64,000 nucleotides of DNA from Streptomyces spororaveus (GTDB lineage: Bacteria > Actinomycetota > Actinomycetes > Streptomycetales > Streptomycetaceae): the NCBI RefSeq assembly GCF_016755875.1, contig NZ_BNED01000005.1:434001-498000 (forward strand), in the 5' to 3' direction. How positions within the stretch are numbered: position 1 is the stretch's first letter; each line of letters begins with the position of its first letter. Below the pieces are notes generated by a model. It was given only the letters and a program-made list of their open reading frames with translations, searched no databases and had not been told where the DNA came from. Shown one piece after another: positions 52,135 through 60,274 of this stretch. The position numbers and the translations under genes were made by a program.

Positions 52135-53259
52135 GTGAAGAACCCACTGGATGGCGCGGCGCTGGACGCGGCCATCGAAAACGTCCACCGCGCCGGGATG
52201 CCCGGCCTGTTCGCCGAGGTGCGTGACGGCGAGCAGGTCTGGCGCGGCGCCGCGGGGGTCGCCGATGTCGCCACCGGTCGCCCCGTCACCGCCGACATGC
52301 GGCACCGCGTCGGCAGCATCACCAAGACCTTCACCGCCGCCGCGGTCCTGCAGCAGGCCGAGAGCGGCCGGATCGGCCTCGACACACCGATCGGCCGCTA
52401 CCTTCCGGGACTGGTCCCCGGGGAACGCGGTGCGGCGATCACGGTCCGGATGCTGCTCAACCACACCAGCGGCCTCGCCGAGTACCTCCCGTACGCCTAC
52501 CCCTCCCTCAAGGCGTTCCCCTCCCTCGCGGACACCGGGCCGCAGAGCCTGGACGACCACCGGTTCACGCGGTTCGACCCTGCCGAACTGATCAGGACGG
52601 GGGTCACCGCACCTGCCGTCGGCATCCCGGGCGGACGGCCGGGGGTGTACTCCAACACCAATTACCTGCTCCTCGTCCAGCTCCTGGAACAGGTGACCGG
52701 CACCACGGCCGAGCAGTACATCACCCGGAACGTCATCGAGCGCGCCGGGCTCCTGGACACCGAACTCCCCGCCGGACCGTACGTCGACGGGCCGCACTCG
52801 CAGCTCTACGAGGCGTGGTTCGGCATGATCGACCCGCCGCGCGACTACAGCGTCTACGACATGTCATGGGTGGGGCCGTCGGCCTCGCTGATATCGACCG
52901 TCGCGGACCTCAACCGCTTCTACGCCGCACTGCTGGCCGGGGAGATCGTCGGCCCGTCGTCGCTGGCGCAGATGCAGCGCACGGTCCCGGTCGTCTCCCA
53001 GGAGGGCAGGACGATCGAGTACGGCCTCGGTCTGCACCCGATGGAGGGTCCCGGTCCCGGTCAGGGCGTCTTCTGGGGCCATGGCGGCACGGTCTGGGGT
53101 GGCGGGGCACTGGCCATGACCCGTGCCGACGGCAAGCGGCAGATGGCGGTCGCGGTGAACCTGCAGCGGTGGAACAGGCTCGACTCCGCCGGCGTACCGC
53201 AGCCCCATCCCGTCGACGGCGCGCTCGCGGCCCTGTACCGCCTGGCGATGTACGGCTGA
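52135..53259 (+). CDS. Beta-lactamase-related serine hydrolase
   Basis: A 374-residue penicillin-binding-like hydrolase (class C/DD-peptidase fold). SxxK is RVGSITKTFTAAAVLQQ, the YxN motif is GVYSNTNYLLLVQLLEQ, and the third-box region is VFWGHGGTVWGGGAL. Further family blocks are VRMLLNHTSGLAEYLP and AEQYITRNVIERAGL. No signal peptide is visible, which suggests a cytosolic esterase or peptidase. GTG 52135 has AAAGGA eight bases upstream. Divergent from a TetR gene. Confidence 0.9.
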   Translation: MKNPLDGAALDAAIENVHRAGMPGLFAEVRDGEQVWRGAAGVADVATGRPVTADMRHRVGSITKTFTAAAVLQQAESGRIGLDTPIGRYLPGLVPGERGAAITVRMLLNHTSGLAEYLPYAYPSLKAFPSLADTGPQSLDDHRFTRFDPAELIRTGVTAPAVGIPGGRPGVYSNTNYLLLVQLLEQVTGTTAEQYITRNVIERAGLLDTELPAGPYVDGPHSQLYEAWFGMIDPPRDYSVYDMSWVGPSASLISTVADLNRFYAALLAGEIVGPSSLAQMQRTVPVVSQEGRTIEYGLGLHPMEGPGPGQGVFWGHGGTVWGGGALAMTRADGKRQMAVAVNLQRWNRLDSAGVPQPHPVDGALAALYRLAMYG

Positions 53260-53271
53260 CCGGGACCGGGC

Positions 53272-53370
53272 TCAGCCGAGTGTGTTCATCAGGATGATGG
53301 CCAGGAGGTCCAGGAGGATGACGGCGACGACGACGCCGATCGTGAACCAGGCCCTGCGCGATTCGTCCAT
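53272..53370 (-). CDS. Small single-pass membrane peptide (32 residues)
   Basis: The peptide is MDESRRAWFTIGVVVAVILL followed by DLLAIILMNTLG. A strong ribosome-binding site GGGAGGTGA lies about 10 bases before ATG 53370. The charged N-terminus and one ~22-residue hydrophobic helix suggest a bitopic membrane peptide. Its stop lies 13 bases beyond the end of the convergent serine hydrolase gene. No known family is recognised. Confidence 0.6.
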   Translation of the reverse strand: MDESRRAWFTIGVVVAVILLDLLAIILMNTLG

Positions 53371-53521
53371 GCCTACGAGTCACCTCCCGACCCGGGCGGG
53401 CCGTCGCGCGGTCCCGGGGACGGCGCGACGGCCTCGTCCACCTCCGGCCATCATGACCCGGTTCCGGGCGGAGCACAGTTCGGGACCCCGCCCCCCTCCC
53501 GCCCGGGACGCCCGAGGCAGG

Positions 53522-54382
53522 TCAGGCGACCCAGGTCCCGGTCATACCGACGACCGCCGAGCCGTCCTGGTCGGCCAGCTTGGTCCCCGTGAAGTCACGG
53601 GCCCACTGCGAGGTCTGGATGCGGAAGGCGGGCCGGTCGGCGGTGAGCGCCTCCATGACGGACTCGGCCGCGCCGGCCGGGGTCTGCGCGCCGTTCAGGA
53701 ACTGGCCGACCGTGCGCTCGACGTAGTGGCGCAGCGCGTCGGAGTACGGGCCGGCCGCGGCGATCCGGGCCTCGAGGTCGAGGCCGATGTTGTTCACGAA
53801 CTCGGTCGCCACGGCGCCGGGCTCGATGACGGTCACGCTCACGCCGACGGCGCCCGCGACGGGGGCCAGGCTCTCCATGTACCCCTCCACCGCGAACTTC
53901 GCCGCGCAGTAGGCCTCGTTGAAGGGCTGGCCGACGACGCCGCCGACGCTGGTGACGGTGATCAGGCGGCCGCCGGTGGCCCGCAGGTGCGGCAGCGCGG
54001 CCTTGGAGACGTTCAGTACGCCGAAGAAGTTGACCTCCATGACCTCGCGTACGTCGGCGACGGATTCGAGTTCCAGGGTGCCCACGTGCCCGGCACCGGC
54101 GTTGTTGACGACGGCGTCCAGCCGGCCGTAGTCGGCGATGACGCCCTCGACGGCGGCGGCGACGGAGGCCTCGTCGACGACGTCGAGCTGTCGGATGTCG
54201 AGCTCGACGCCCGCCTCGACGGCGGCCTTGCGCAGGGCGTCGGCCCGGCCGGTGTCACGCAGGGTGGCGACGGTACGCCAGCCCGCCTGGGCGGCGGCGA
54301 TCGCGGCGGCCAGGCCGATGCCGGAGGAGGTGCCGGTGATCAGGACGGTGCGGTCGGAGGCGGAGGTGGAGGAGGTCGACAT
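53522..54382 (-). CDS. Short-chain dehydrogenase/reductase (classical SDR)
   Basis: A 286-residue classical SDR. Nucleotide loop VLITGTSSGIGLAAAIAAAQ (TGxxxGIG), NNAG in LDAVVNNAGAGHVGTL, the catalytic Ser in ITVTSVGGVVG and Tyr/Lys in EAYCAAKFAVEGYM (YxxxK). An EFVNN-type substrate region follows. Oxidoreductase acting on an unknown alcohol/ketone. Divergent from a MarR gene with paired operator repeats in between; MarR probably represses it. Confidence 0.92.
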   Translation of the reverse strand: MSTSSTSASDRTVLITGTSSGIGLAAAIAAAQAGWRTVATLRDTGRADALRKAAVEAGVELDIRQLDVVDEASVAAAVEGVIADYGRLDAVVNNAGAGHVGTLELESVADVREVMEVNFFGVLNVSKAALPHLRATGGRLITVTSVGGVVGQPFNEAYCAAKFAVEGYMESLAPVAGAVGVSVTVIEPGAVATEFVNNIGLDLEARIAAAGPYSDALRHYVERTVGQFLNGAQTPAGAAESVMEALTADRPAFRIQTSQWARDFTGTKLADQDGSAVVGMTGTWVA

Positions 54383-54406
54383 GGCGGGGCCTTTCAGAGG
54401 GCTGGT

Positions 54407-54449
54407 TTATGTGCGTGCACACACACCATAAAATTATGTGCGTGCGCAC
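54407..54449. promoter_or_regulatory. Repeated operator TTATGTGCGTGC(A/G)CAC between SDR and MarR genes
   Basis: TTATGTGCGTGCACAC (54407-54422) and TTATGTGCGTGCGCAC (54434-54449) are direct repeats 27 bases apart. Each contains a palindromic GTGCGTGC/GCGTGCGCACGC core. Likely MarR binding sites. Confidence 0.75.
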
Positions 54450-54469
54450 GCAAGCTCTAGACTGCCGAC

Positions 54470-54961
54470 ATGCCGAAGAAGCTCACCGAAGCCGAGATGC
54501 CGGCGGCCGACTACGCCTTCTACGGGCTGGTGTGGGCCGGGACGGTCATGACCGATCGCGTCGACCGGGCCCTGGTCAAGGCCCATGACCTCCCCGTGTC
54601 CTGGTTCGAGGTCATGCTGTGGCTGGCCTCCAGCCCCGAGCCGGTGCCCGCGTCCGTACTCGGCAACAGCACCCTGCTCAGCCGCAGCCAGGTCTCCCGC
54701 GTCGTGGACGCCCTGCAGACCCGGGGTCTGGTGACCCGCACGCCCTCGGCGCGCGACGCGCGGTCGGTGGAGGTCTCCCTCACCGAGGCGGGCCGTACGG
54801 TGTTCGCCGAGGCGGACGCCACCCGGCGCGAAGCCCTGGCCCCGGTCTTCACCGAGCTCCTGGACGAGCGGGACCTGGAGGCGCTGGGCACCGTGTGGCG
54901 CAAGCTCAAGGCGGCGAAGGCCGCGGAGGCGGCGCGGGCCGATCAGGAGCGCGCCAGGTAG
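54470..54961 (+). CDS. MarR-family regulator
   Basis: A 163-residue regulator with the MarR winged helix: ALVKAHDLPVSWFEVMLWLA, TLLSRSQVSRVVDALQTRGL, the wing TRTPSARDARSVEVSLTEAG and a helical C-terminus ending KAAKAAEAARADQERAR. TAGACT ends six bases before ATG 54470, so the mRNA appears leaderless. Divergent from the SDR gene; two repeated operator-like sites lie in the gap. Confidence 0.9.
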   Translation: MPKKLTEAEMPAADYAFYGLVWAGTVMTDRVDRALVKAHDLPVSWFEVMLWLASSPEPVPASVLGNSTLLSRSQVSRVVDALQTRGLVTRTPSARDARSVEVSLTEAGRTVFAEADATRREALAPVFTELLDERDLEALGTVWRKLKAAKAAEAARADQERAR

Positions 54962-55013
54962 TCCCCCGTCCGGGAAGGGCCGGTCGAAGCCGCGACTCTG
55001 CCCCGCGGCACAC

Positions 55014-55421
55014 TCAGCCGAGCCGGTAGTCGAACCAGATCCGGTGGGTGCCGTCCGCATCGACCGCCATGCCCCCGGCACCCGCGATTCCCGCCAGTGC
55101 GCCGGTGCCGCTGGAGGGCACGATGGTGAAGAACTCCGCCGTGCGGTCACTGCCGGACGTGGTCGCCGAGTGCACGAAGTTGAAGGACCCGTCCCGGCCG
55201 TTCAGTGAGCCCTCGAAGGACTCCATGGCGACATAGGTGCCGACGCCGGTCTCCTGGTCGAACGCGGCGGTGAACAGGGTCGCGGAGCGGCCGGCCACCT
55301 CGCCCTCGAACGACTTCTCCATGGTCGCGACACCGACGGGGAGCCCGGTGGTGACGGCAGGCTCCGGCTTCAGCCCGGTCGGGACGAACGCTTCGACGCT
55401 GAACGTTCCAGTAGCTCTCAT
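55014..55421 (-). CDS. DUF3224-domain protein
   Basis: A 135-residue beta-rich protein of the DUF3224 type: MRATGTFSVEAFVPTGLKPE, GVATMEKSFEGEVAGRSATL, AAFDQETGVGTYVAMESFEG, DGSFNFVHSATTSG and ALAGIAGAGGMAVDADGTHR. These proteins form allene-oxide-cyclase-like barrels and have unknown function. ATG 55421; the frame runs open far upstream over other genes but that is not coding. Monocistronic. Confidence 0.88.
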   Translation of the reverse strand: MRATGTFSVEAFVPTGLKPEPAVTTGLPVGVATMEKSFEGEVAGRSATLFTAAFDQETGVGTYVAMESFEGSLNGRDGSFNFVHSATTSGSDRTAEFFTIVPSSGTGALAGIAGAGGMAVDADGTHRIWFDYRLG

Positions 55422-55501
55422 GGACCGACCGTAGCGGTGGGCACCGACAACGCGCCGCCGGCCGGGACGGCGCGGCGCCACGCGCGGCGCCGGCGGCGCT
55501 G

Positions 55502-56143
55502 TCAGTCGGGGTGCCCGTCCGGGGTGAGGGTGGCGGCGGCCGCGAAGAGGCGGGCGCAGCGCCGTGTCATGGCCTCCGGAGTCTGCTCCGGGTGCTTGAC
55601 CCACCAGCGGACGAGGGTGGCGACCAGGTCCCGCCAGACGTACTTGAGCGCGTCGGCGTCCAGCGGGTCGGTGGATCCGGCCTCGCGCAGCAGTTCCGCG
55701 GTGCCGCCCGCGGCGAGCCGGTCGATGGCCGCCCAGTACTCCGAGGCCCGGCGCGCGGCCTCGCCTCCGGACGGCAGGCTGGTGTCGTACAGCACGAACC
55801 ACGCCTCCCGCCGGCCCTCCAGGGCGGTGAAGATGCCGTGGAGCACGCGCAGCGGCGTGTGCGGAGCGGCCCCACCCTCGCCCATCGCCGCGCGGATGGT
55901 GCCCAGCAGCCGGTCCCCGACCGGGACCAGACAGGCCACGTACAGGTCTTCCTTGGTACCGAAGTACTGGTGCAGCAGCGTCTTGGTGACACCCACGCGG
56001 GCGGCGATCGCGGGGAGCGACGCGGCCGCGTAGCCGTGCGCGCCGAACTCCTCCGTGGCCGCTTCCAGCATCTGCCGGCGGCGGTGCTCCCGCGGGACTC
56101 CCTTGGTTCCGGCTTTCGACGCATGCGAGGAAGGGGTTGCCAT
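55502..56143 (-). CDS. TetR-family regulator
   Basis: A 213-residue regulator with the TetR domain in residues ~18-65: RRRQMLEAATEEFGAHGYAA, ASLPAIAARVGVTKTLLHQYFG and TKEDLYVACLVPVGDRLLG. The rest is helical with WFVLYDTSLPSGGEAARRAS. Divergent from the ADPS-like flavoprotein gene, with a pair of AT-rich mutually inverted repeats between them, which makes it the likely repressor of that gene. Confidence 0.9.
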   Translation of the reverse strand: MATPSSHASKAGTKGVPREHRRRQMLEAATEEFGAHGYAAASLPAIAARVGVTKTLLHQYFGTKEDLYVACLVPVGDRLLGTIRAAMGEGGAAPHTPLRVLHGIFTALEGRREAWFVLYDTSLPSGGEAARRASEYWAAIDRLAAGGTAELLREAGSTDPLDADALKYVWRDLVATLVRWWVKHPEQTPEAMTRRCARLFAAAATLTPDGHPD

Positions 56144-56159
56144 GAGCCGATATTATCAG

Positions 56160-56188
56160 TAGGTAATTTACCGCTAGGTAAATTACCT
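56160..56188. promoter_or_regulatory. GGTAATTTACC / GGTAAATTACC operator pair
   Basis: GGTAATTTACC (56162-56172) and its exact reverse complement GGTAAATTACC (56177-56187) are separated by 4 bases between the TetR and flavoprotein genes. Each copy is itself nearly palindromic. Confidence 0.75.
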
Positions 56189-56207
56189 CGACCCCTGGAG
56201 CGCCGCC

Positions 56208-57830
56208 ATGGCCGGCACCACCCCGCAGCCGACTCCTCCGACCTCCCGCACCCGCTCCTGGTGGGGCTGGGGCTGGACGGACGCGCATCCCGACGACGCC
56301 GAGTGCGCGGCGATGGGCGCCCTGCTCCCCGGCACCCTCGACCGTCCGCTCCCGGTTCCCCGCGTCCGCGACCTGGCGATCGCCGCCCCCGCCGCCGAAC
56401 CCCCGGGGAGCCTCGCCCACCTGGTCAGCACCGATCCCGGGGACCGGGCCGCGCACGCCATGGGCAAGGCCTACCGTGACGTGGTGCGCGCCCTGCGCGG
56501 ACGCCCCGGCCGCGTCCCCGACCTGGTGGCCCGCCCCACGGACGACCGGGGCGTGGCCGATCTGCTGGACTGGGCCGGCGAGCGGCAGGTCGCCGTCGTC
56601 CCCTTCGGCGGGGGCTCCTCGGTCTCCGGGGGCGTCGAGTACCGCGGCGATGCCCACCGGGCCGTCATGTCCCTGGACCTGACCGCCATGGACCGCGTAC
56701 TGGAGGTCGACACCGAGGGCCGCGCGGCGCGCATCCAGGCGGGCACGCTCGGGCCGAGCCTGGAGGACCAGCTGCGGCCCCACGGACTCACCCTGCGGCA
56801 CTTCCCGCAGAGCTTCGAGTTCTCCACGCTGGGCGGCTGGCTCGCCACCCGGGCCGGCGGCCACTACGCCACCGGCCGCACGCACATCGACGACTTCGTG
56901 CAGTCCCTGCGCGTCGTGACCCCGGCCGGCACCAGCAGCTCCTGGCGGCTTCCCGCCTCGGGGGCCGGCCCCTCCCCCGACCGGCTGTTCCTGGGCTCCG
57001 AAGGGGCCCTCGGCGTCATCACCGAGGCATGGGTCCGTCTGCAGGAGCGCCCCCGCCACAAGGCGTCCGCCGCGGTCGCTTTCCCGGACTTCCAGGACGC
57101 CCTCCGCGCGGTGCGCGCCCTGGCGCAGTCCGACCTCTCCCCCGCCAACTGCCGTCTGCTGGACTCCGGTGAGGCCGCGCTGTCGGGCGCGGCGCACGAC
57201 GGCGCCTCCGTACTGGTCCTGGGGTTCGAGTCGGCGGACGAACCGGTGGCCGGCCGGCTCGAACGGGCCGTCGCCCTGGCCCGTTCGCACGGCGGACGGG
57301 ACGACGGGACGGCCGGGGGCGGCGGTGCCCAGGAGAGCCCGCACGGCGACGCGGCCGTGAGCGCCTGGCGCTCGGCGTTCCTGCGGATGCCCTACCTCCG
57401 CGACGGCCTGGCCAGGATGGGCGCGATCGCGGAGACCTTCGAGACGGCGGCCACCTGGGACCGCGTCCCCGGCCTGATCGAGGAGGTGCGCAGGGAGGTG
57501 GGCGAGGCCGCGGCCAAGGCCACCGGTTTTCCGGCGACCGTCAACTGCCGTCTGACGCACGTGTATCCGGACGGCGCGGCGCCCTACTTCACCGTGCTGG
57601 CGGCGGGCCGGCCGGGCGACGAGGTCGCCGTCTGGGACGACCTCAAGGCCGTCGCGAGCGAGGTCCTGCACCGTCACCGGGCCACCATCACGCACCACCA
57701 CGCCGTCGGCCGGGACCACCGCCCGGGCTACGACCGCCAGCGCCCCGATCCCTTCGCCCTCGCCCTGCGGGCCGCGAAGGGGGCACTCGACCCCCGGGGC
57801 ATCCTCAACCCCGGGGTACTCGTGGACTGA
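56208..57830 (+). CDS. FAD-binding oxidase, alkyldihydroxyacetonephosphate synthase-like
   Basis: A 540-residue VAO-family flavoprotein. It has a tryptophan-rich N-terminus (SWWGWGWTDAHPDD), then the FAD domain with AVVPFGGGSSVSGGVEYRGD, AGTLGPSLEDQLRPHGLTL and STLGGWLATRAGGHYATG, LFLGSEGALGVITEAWVRLQ, and the C-terminal active-site run RHRATITHHHAVGRDHRPGY, where the HHH block is the mark of ADPS. ADPS makes ether phospholipids in eukaryotes; in bacteria the role is unclear. Divergent from and probably regulated by a TetR gene. Confidence 0.88.
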   Translation: MAGTTPQPTPPTSRTRSWWGWGWTDAHPDDAECAAMGALLPGTLDRPLPVPRVRDLAIAAPAAEPPGSLAHLVSTDPGDRAAHAMGKAYRDVVRALRGRPGRVPDLVARPTDDRGVADLLDWAGERQVAVVPFGGGSSVSGGVEYRGDAHRAVMSLDLTAMDRVLEVDTEGRAARIQAGTLGPSLEDQLRPHGLTLRHFPQSFEFSTLGGWLATRAGGHYATGRTHIDDFVQSLRVVTPAGTSSSWRLPASGAGPSPDRLFLGSEGALGVITEAWVRLQERPRHKASAAVAFPDFQDALRAVRALAQSDLSPANCRLLDSGEAALSGAAHDGASVLVLGFESADEPVAGRLERAVALARSHGGRDDGTAGGGGAQESPHGDAAVSAWRSAFLRMPYLRDGLARMGAIAETFETAATWDRVPGLIEEVRREVGEAAAKATGFPATVNCRLTHVYPDGAAPYFTVLAAGRPGDEVAVWDDLKAVASEVLHRHRATITHHHAVGRDHRPGYDRQRPDPFALALRAAKGALDPRGILNPGVLVD

Positions 57831-57866
57831 CCGGGACCCGCGCGTACGCCGGTGCCCGGGGGCACC

Positions 57867-57910
57867 CCGAAGGGGCCGGGTCCGTCGGACGACGGCCCCG
57901 GCCCCTTCGG
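57867..57910. terminator. Bidirectional hairpin terminator
   Basis: A perfect 14-bp stem (CCGAAGGGGCCGGG / CCCGGCCCCTTCGG) with a 16-base loop between the convergent flavoprotein and methyltransferase genes. Confidence 0.85.
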
Positions 57911-57938
57911 TCGGCGTTCGGCGCTCCGCCGGACGCCG

Positions 57939-58826
57939 TCAGACGCGGTCGGCCGCGATCAGGACGTACTGGAAGGAGCCGTCCTTGTAGGACTCGATGA
58001 ACGCCTCTTCGATGCCGGTGACCAGGGAGGACGTGGCACGCAGCTCCCAGTACGGCAGGGTGTCGGGCGTGAGGTCGATGACGGCCTGCGGCACGAGACG
58101 GTTGTCGGCCATCGCGCGCAGGTACTCCCGGCGCGAGTGGATGTTGCACTCGAAGTGCGCGTTGATCTGGGACACCCACTTCGACGGCTGGCCGTAACGC
58201 GGGTTCCAGCAGCCGGTGATGGTCACGTACCGGCCGCCGACCTTGAGGACGCGCGAGTGCTCCGCGAAGAGGTCGTGCAGGTCGACGTACATGCTGGACT
58301 CGTTGTTCCACGAGCCCGCGGCCTGCCCGGTCTCGAACGGCGTGCCGAGCATGTTGCAGACCCGGGCCCGGACATGGTCCTCGATACCGAGTTCCTGGGC
58401 GCGCCGGTTGGCGAAGTCGGCCTGCTTGGCCGACAGGGTGACGCCCTCGACCTTGCATCCGAAGCGCTGGTGGGCCATGACCATCGAACCACCGCGGCCG
58501 CAGCCCGCGTCGACGAGGGTGTCCTCGCGTCCGATGGGGCCGAGGTGATGAAGGAGGAGCTCGGCCTGGGCCGACTCCAGGCGGTGGAGCTCGGCGATCA
58601 GCTTCTTCTCGTATGCGCTGTCCTCGGTGTCGCCGAGGGCGGCGTGGTCGATGTCACCGATGCCGTAGTGGTGGTGGTAAAGGCCGTCGACGTCGCCGAG
58701 ACGCAGGTTCACGGGCCTGGCCTCGCGGTCCCAGTAACGGGCGATGTCCCCCTGATAGGGAGTCACCGGGGCGGGGATGAACACGGAGGAGGTACCGGCG
58801 GCGGCGGTGAGATCGGTGCTAGTCAT
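57939..58826 (-). CDS. Geranyl diphosphate 2-C-methyltransferase
   Basis: A 295-residue SAM-dependent methyltransferase: motif I TLVDAGCGRGGSMVMAHQRF, HHYGIGDIDHAALGD near the start, SWNNESSMYVDLHDLFAEHS and CWNPRYGQPSKWVSQINAHF. These are the family blocks of GPP C-methyltransferase. It adds a methyl group to GPP to give 2-methyl-GPP, the substrate of the upstream-encoded cyclase. ATG 58826 is preferred over a TTG six bases earlier. It lies 15 bases after the cyclase gene and is the last gene of the operon. Confidence 0.95.
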   Translation of the reverse strand: MTSTDLTAAAGTSSVFIPAPVTPYQGDIARYWDREARPVNLRLGDVDGLYHHHYGIGDIDHAALGDTEDSAYEKKLIAELHRLESAQAELLLHHLGPIGREDTLVDAGCGRGGSMVMAHQRFGCKVEGVTLSAKQADFANRRAQELGIEDHVRARVCNMLGTPFETGQAAGSWNNESSMYVDLHDLFAEHSRVLKVGGRYVTITGCWNPRYGQPSKWVSQINAHFECNIHSRREYLRAMADNRLVPQAVIDLTPDTLPYWELRATSSLVTGIEEAFIESYKDGSFQYVLIAADRV

Positions 58827-58841
58827 GAACAATTCCCATCT

Positions 58842-60167
58842 TTACCAGAAATCGGGCAGGCTATAGCGATAGGTGTTGGTCTGGTGCCAGTAGTGGTTGC
58901 CGTCGACCCATACGGCGACCCCGCGCAGGAAGCGCTGAACGCTCGGGACGGGGCAGGTGGCGGCCAGGTCGGCGGCCGCGGCCTCGAAGTCGCGCATGAG
59001 GTCGTTGTGGACCTCGACGGCCTTCAGATACGCCTCCTGGTCGGAGCAGCCCTCACGTTCGGCGATCACCACCGGCAGGTTCATGTGCCGTCCGGGAGCG
59101 GCCAGTTCCTTGGTGTAGGAGTACAGGTCGTTGACGATGGTGGTGGCGTTTCCGGCCAGCGCGATCACCCGTTGCATGGCGGGCTGCGCGTGGAGGTCCG
59201 CGGGCAGTTCGTAGCCGCCGACGGCGTCGGTGATGGTGGGGCAGGGGCGGAAGTTGTTGAACTGGCGCATCGCCAGGTACTCCCACACCTCGGGGACGTA
59301 CTCCGTCTGTGCCCAGGCCCCCTCGGCGAGATAGCCCATGTGCAGCCGGGCCATGTCGTGCCGGAACCGGTCGGCCTGCGAGGGGGTGCTCGCCTGGAGG
59401 AAGTACTCCATGGCGGAGCGGTAGGCGCGCCGGGGTGCGTCCGACAGGAGCGACGCCTCCCAGTCCGGCGCGTACTCCTTCGTCGTGTGGAGGGGGTCCA
59501 GAGCGGTGTGCGCCAGCAGCAGGCGTCCGCCGAGGCCCACGGGCGAGCCGCCGTGGTCCTCGCAGTAGCAGTCGTCGACCGCGTTCTCGGCGACCATCAG
59601 CCGGGTGGCGAGCATCAGGTGGTCGATGCTGGGGGCGTCCGGATGGCAGGCGACCATGTAGCGCCCGACGGAGAAGCCGTCGAACTGGTCCTCCCAGTCC
59701 TCCGGGTAGAGCGACACCTCGTCCAGCGCCCAGGCCTTGATCCGGCGGCTGAGCTCCTCCACCCGCACCGGATCGGGCTCCGGGACCGGGTGGTGGTAGA
59801 GGCCCGGGATCGGACGGCCCGCGACCGGGGCGGGTGCGCCGGGCGCCGCGGCCGCCGTCGGCTCCTCACTCCGGGCCCAGTGCAGGCTCGCCGTGCCCAG
59901 ACCGCTGGGGCCGCGCAGGATCCGTTCGAGGGCGGCACCCGGCTGCGGCGCCGCGGCCGCACCCGCACCCGCGTCGGGTACGGGTGCGGGTGCGGACACG
60001 GGTGTCAGTACGGGTGGTCCTGCCGGCAGGCCGGACGGCGCGGGCGGGGACGGCAAAGCGGGCTCGACGGGCCCGGCGGCGAGGGCGTTGGCGAGAATGT
60101 GGGCCCCGAAGGACACCACGGCTGCGGGCAGACTCGACTGCAGAGGGGAAGGCCCAGGATCGGGCAT
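58842..60167 (-). CDS. 2-methylisoborneol synthase
   Basis: A 441-residue class I terpene cyclase that turns 2-methyl-GPP into the earthy odorant 2-methylisoborneol. A disordered, Pro/Ala-rich N-terminal extension of about 115 residues precedes the cyclase and includes short conserved-looking patches (LPAAVVSFGAHILANALA, LERILRGPSGLGTASLHWAR); in related systems this part directs the enzyme into its shell. The cyclase has the aspartate-rich ENAVDDCYCED and the Mg-binding NSE-type NDLYSYTKE motifs and ends NTYRYSLPDFW. Strong ribosome-binding site AAGGAG. Second gene of the operon. Confidence 0.95.
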   Translation of the reverse strand: MPDPGPSPLQSSLPAAVVSFGAHILANALAAGPVEPALPSPPAPSGLPAGPPVLTPVSAPAPVPDAGAGAAAAPQPGAALERILRGPSGLGTASLHWARSEEPTAAAAPGAPAPVAGRPIPGLYHHPVPEPDPVRVEELSRRIKAWALDEVSLYPEDWEDQFDGFSVGRYMVACHPDAPSIDHLMLATRLMVAENAVDDCYCEDHGGSPVGLGGRLLLAHTALDPLHTTKEYAPDWEASLLSDAPRRAYRSAMEYFLQASTPSQADRFRHDMARLHMGYLAEGAWAQTEYVPEVWEYLAMRQFNNFRPCPTITDAVGGYELPADLHAQPAMQRVIALAGNATTIVNDLYSYTKELAAPGRHMNLPVVIAEREGCSDQEAYLKAVEVHNDLMRDFEAAAADLAATCPVPSVQRFLRGVAVWVDGNHYWHQTNTYRYSLPDFW

Positions 60168-60274
60168 CCGTAACTCCTTGGAGAGGTAAGTGGGTTGTCC
60201 CGGATCCCGGGCGTGCTCGGCGGGCCAGGACAGGGGCGGGTCCCCCGGCTGTCACGGCCGTCGGGCAGGTCCTC

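Noticed and set aside
55422..57719. Long minus-strand extension of the DUF3224 frame
   Set aside because: It overlaps the TetR and flavoprotein genes and shows no domain; DUF3224 content starts at ATG 55421.
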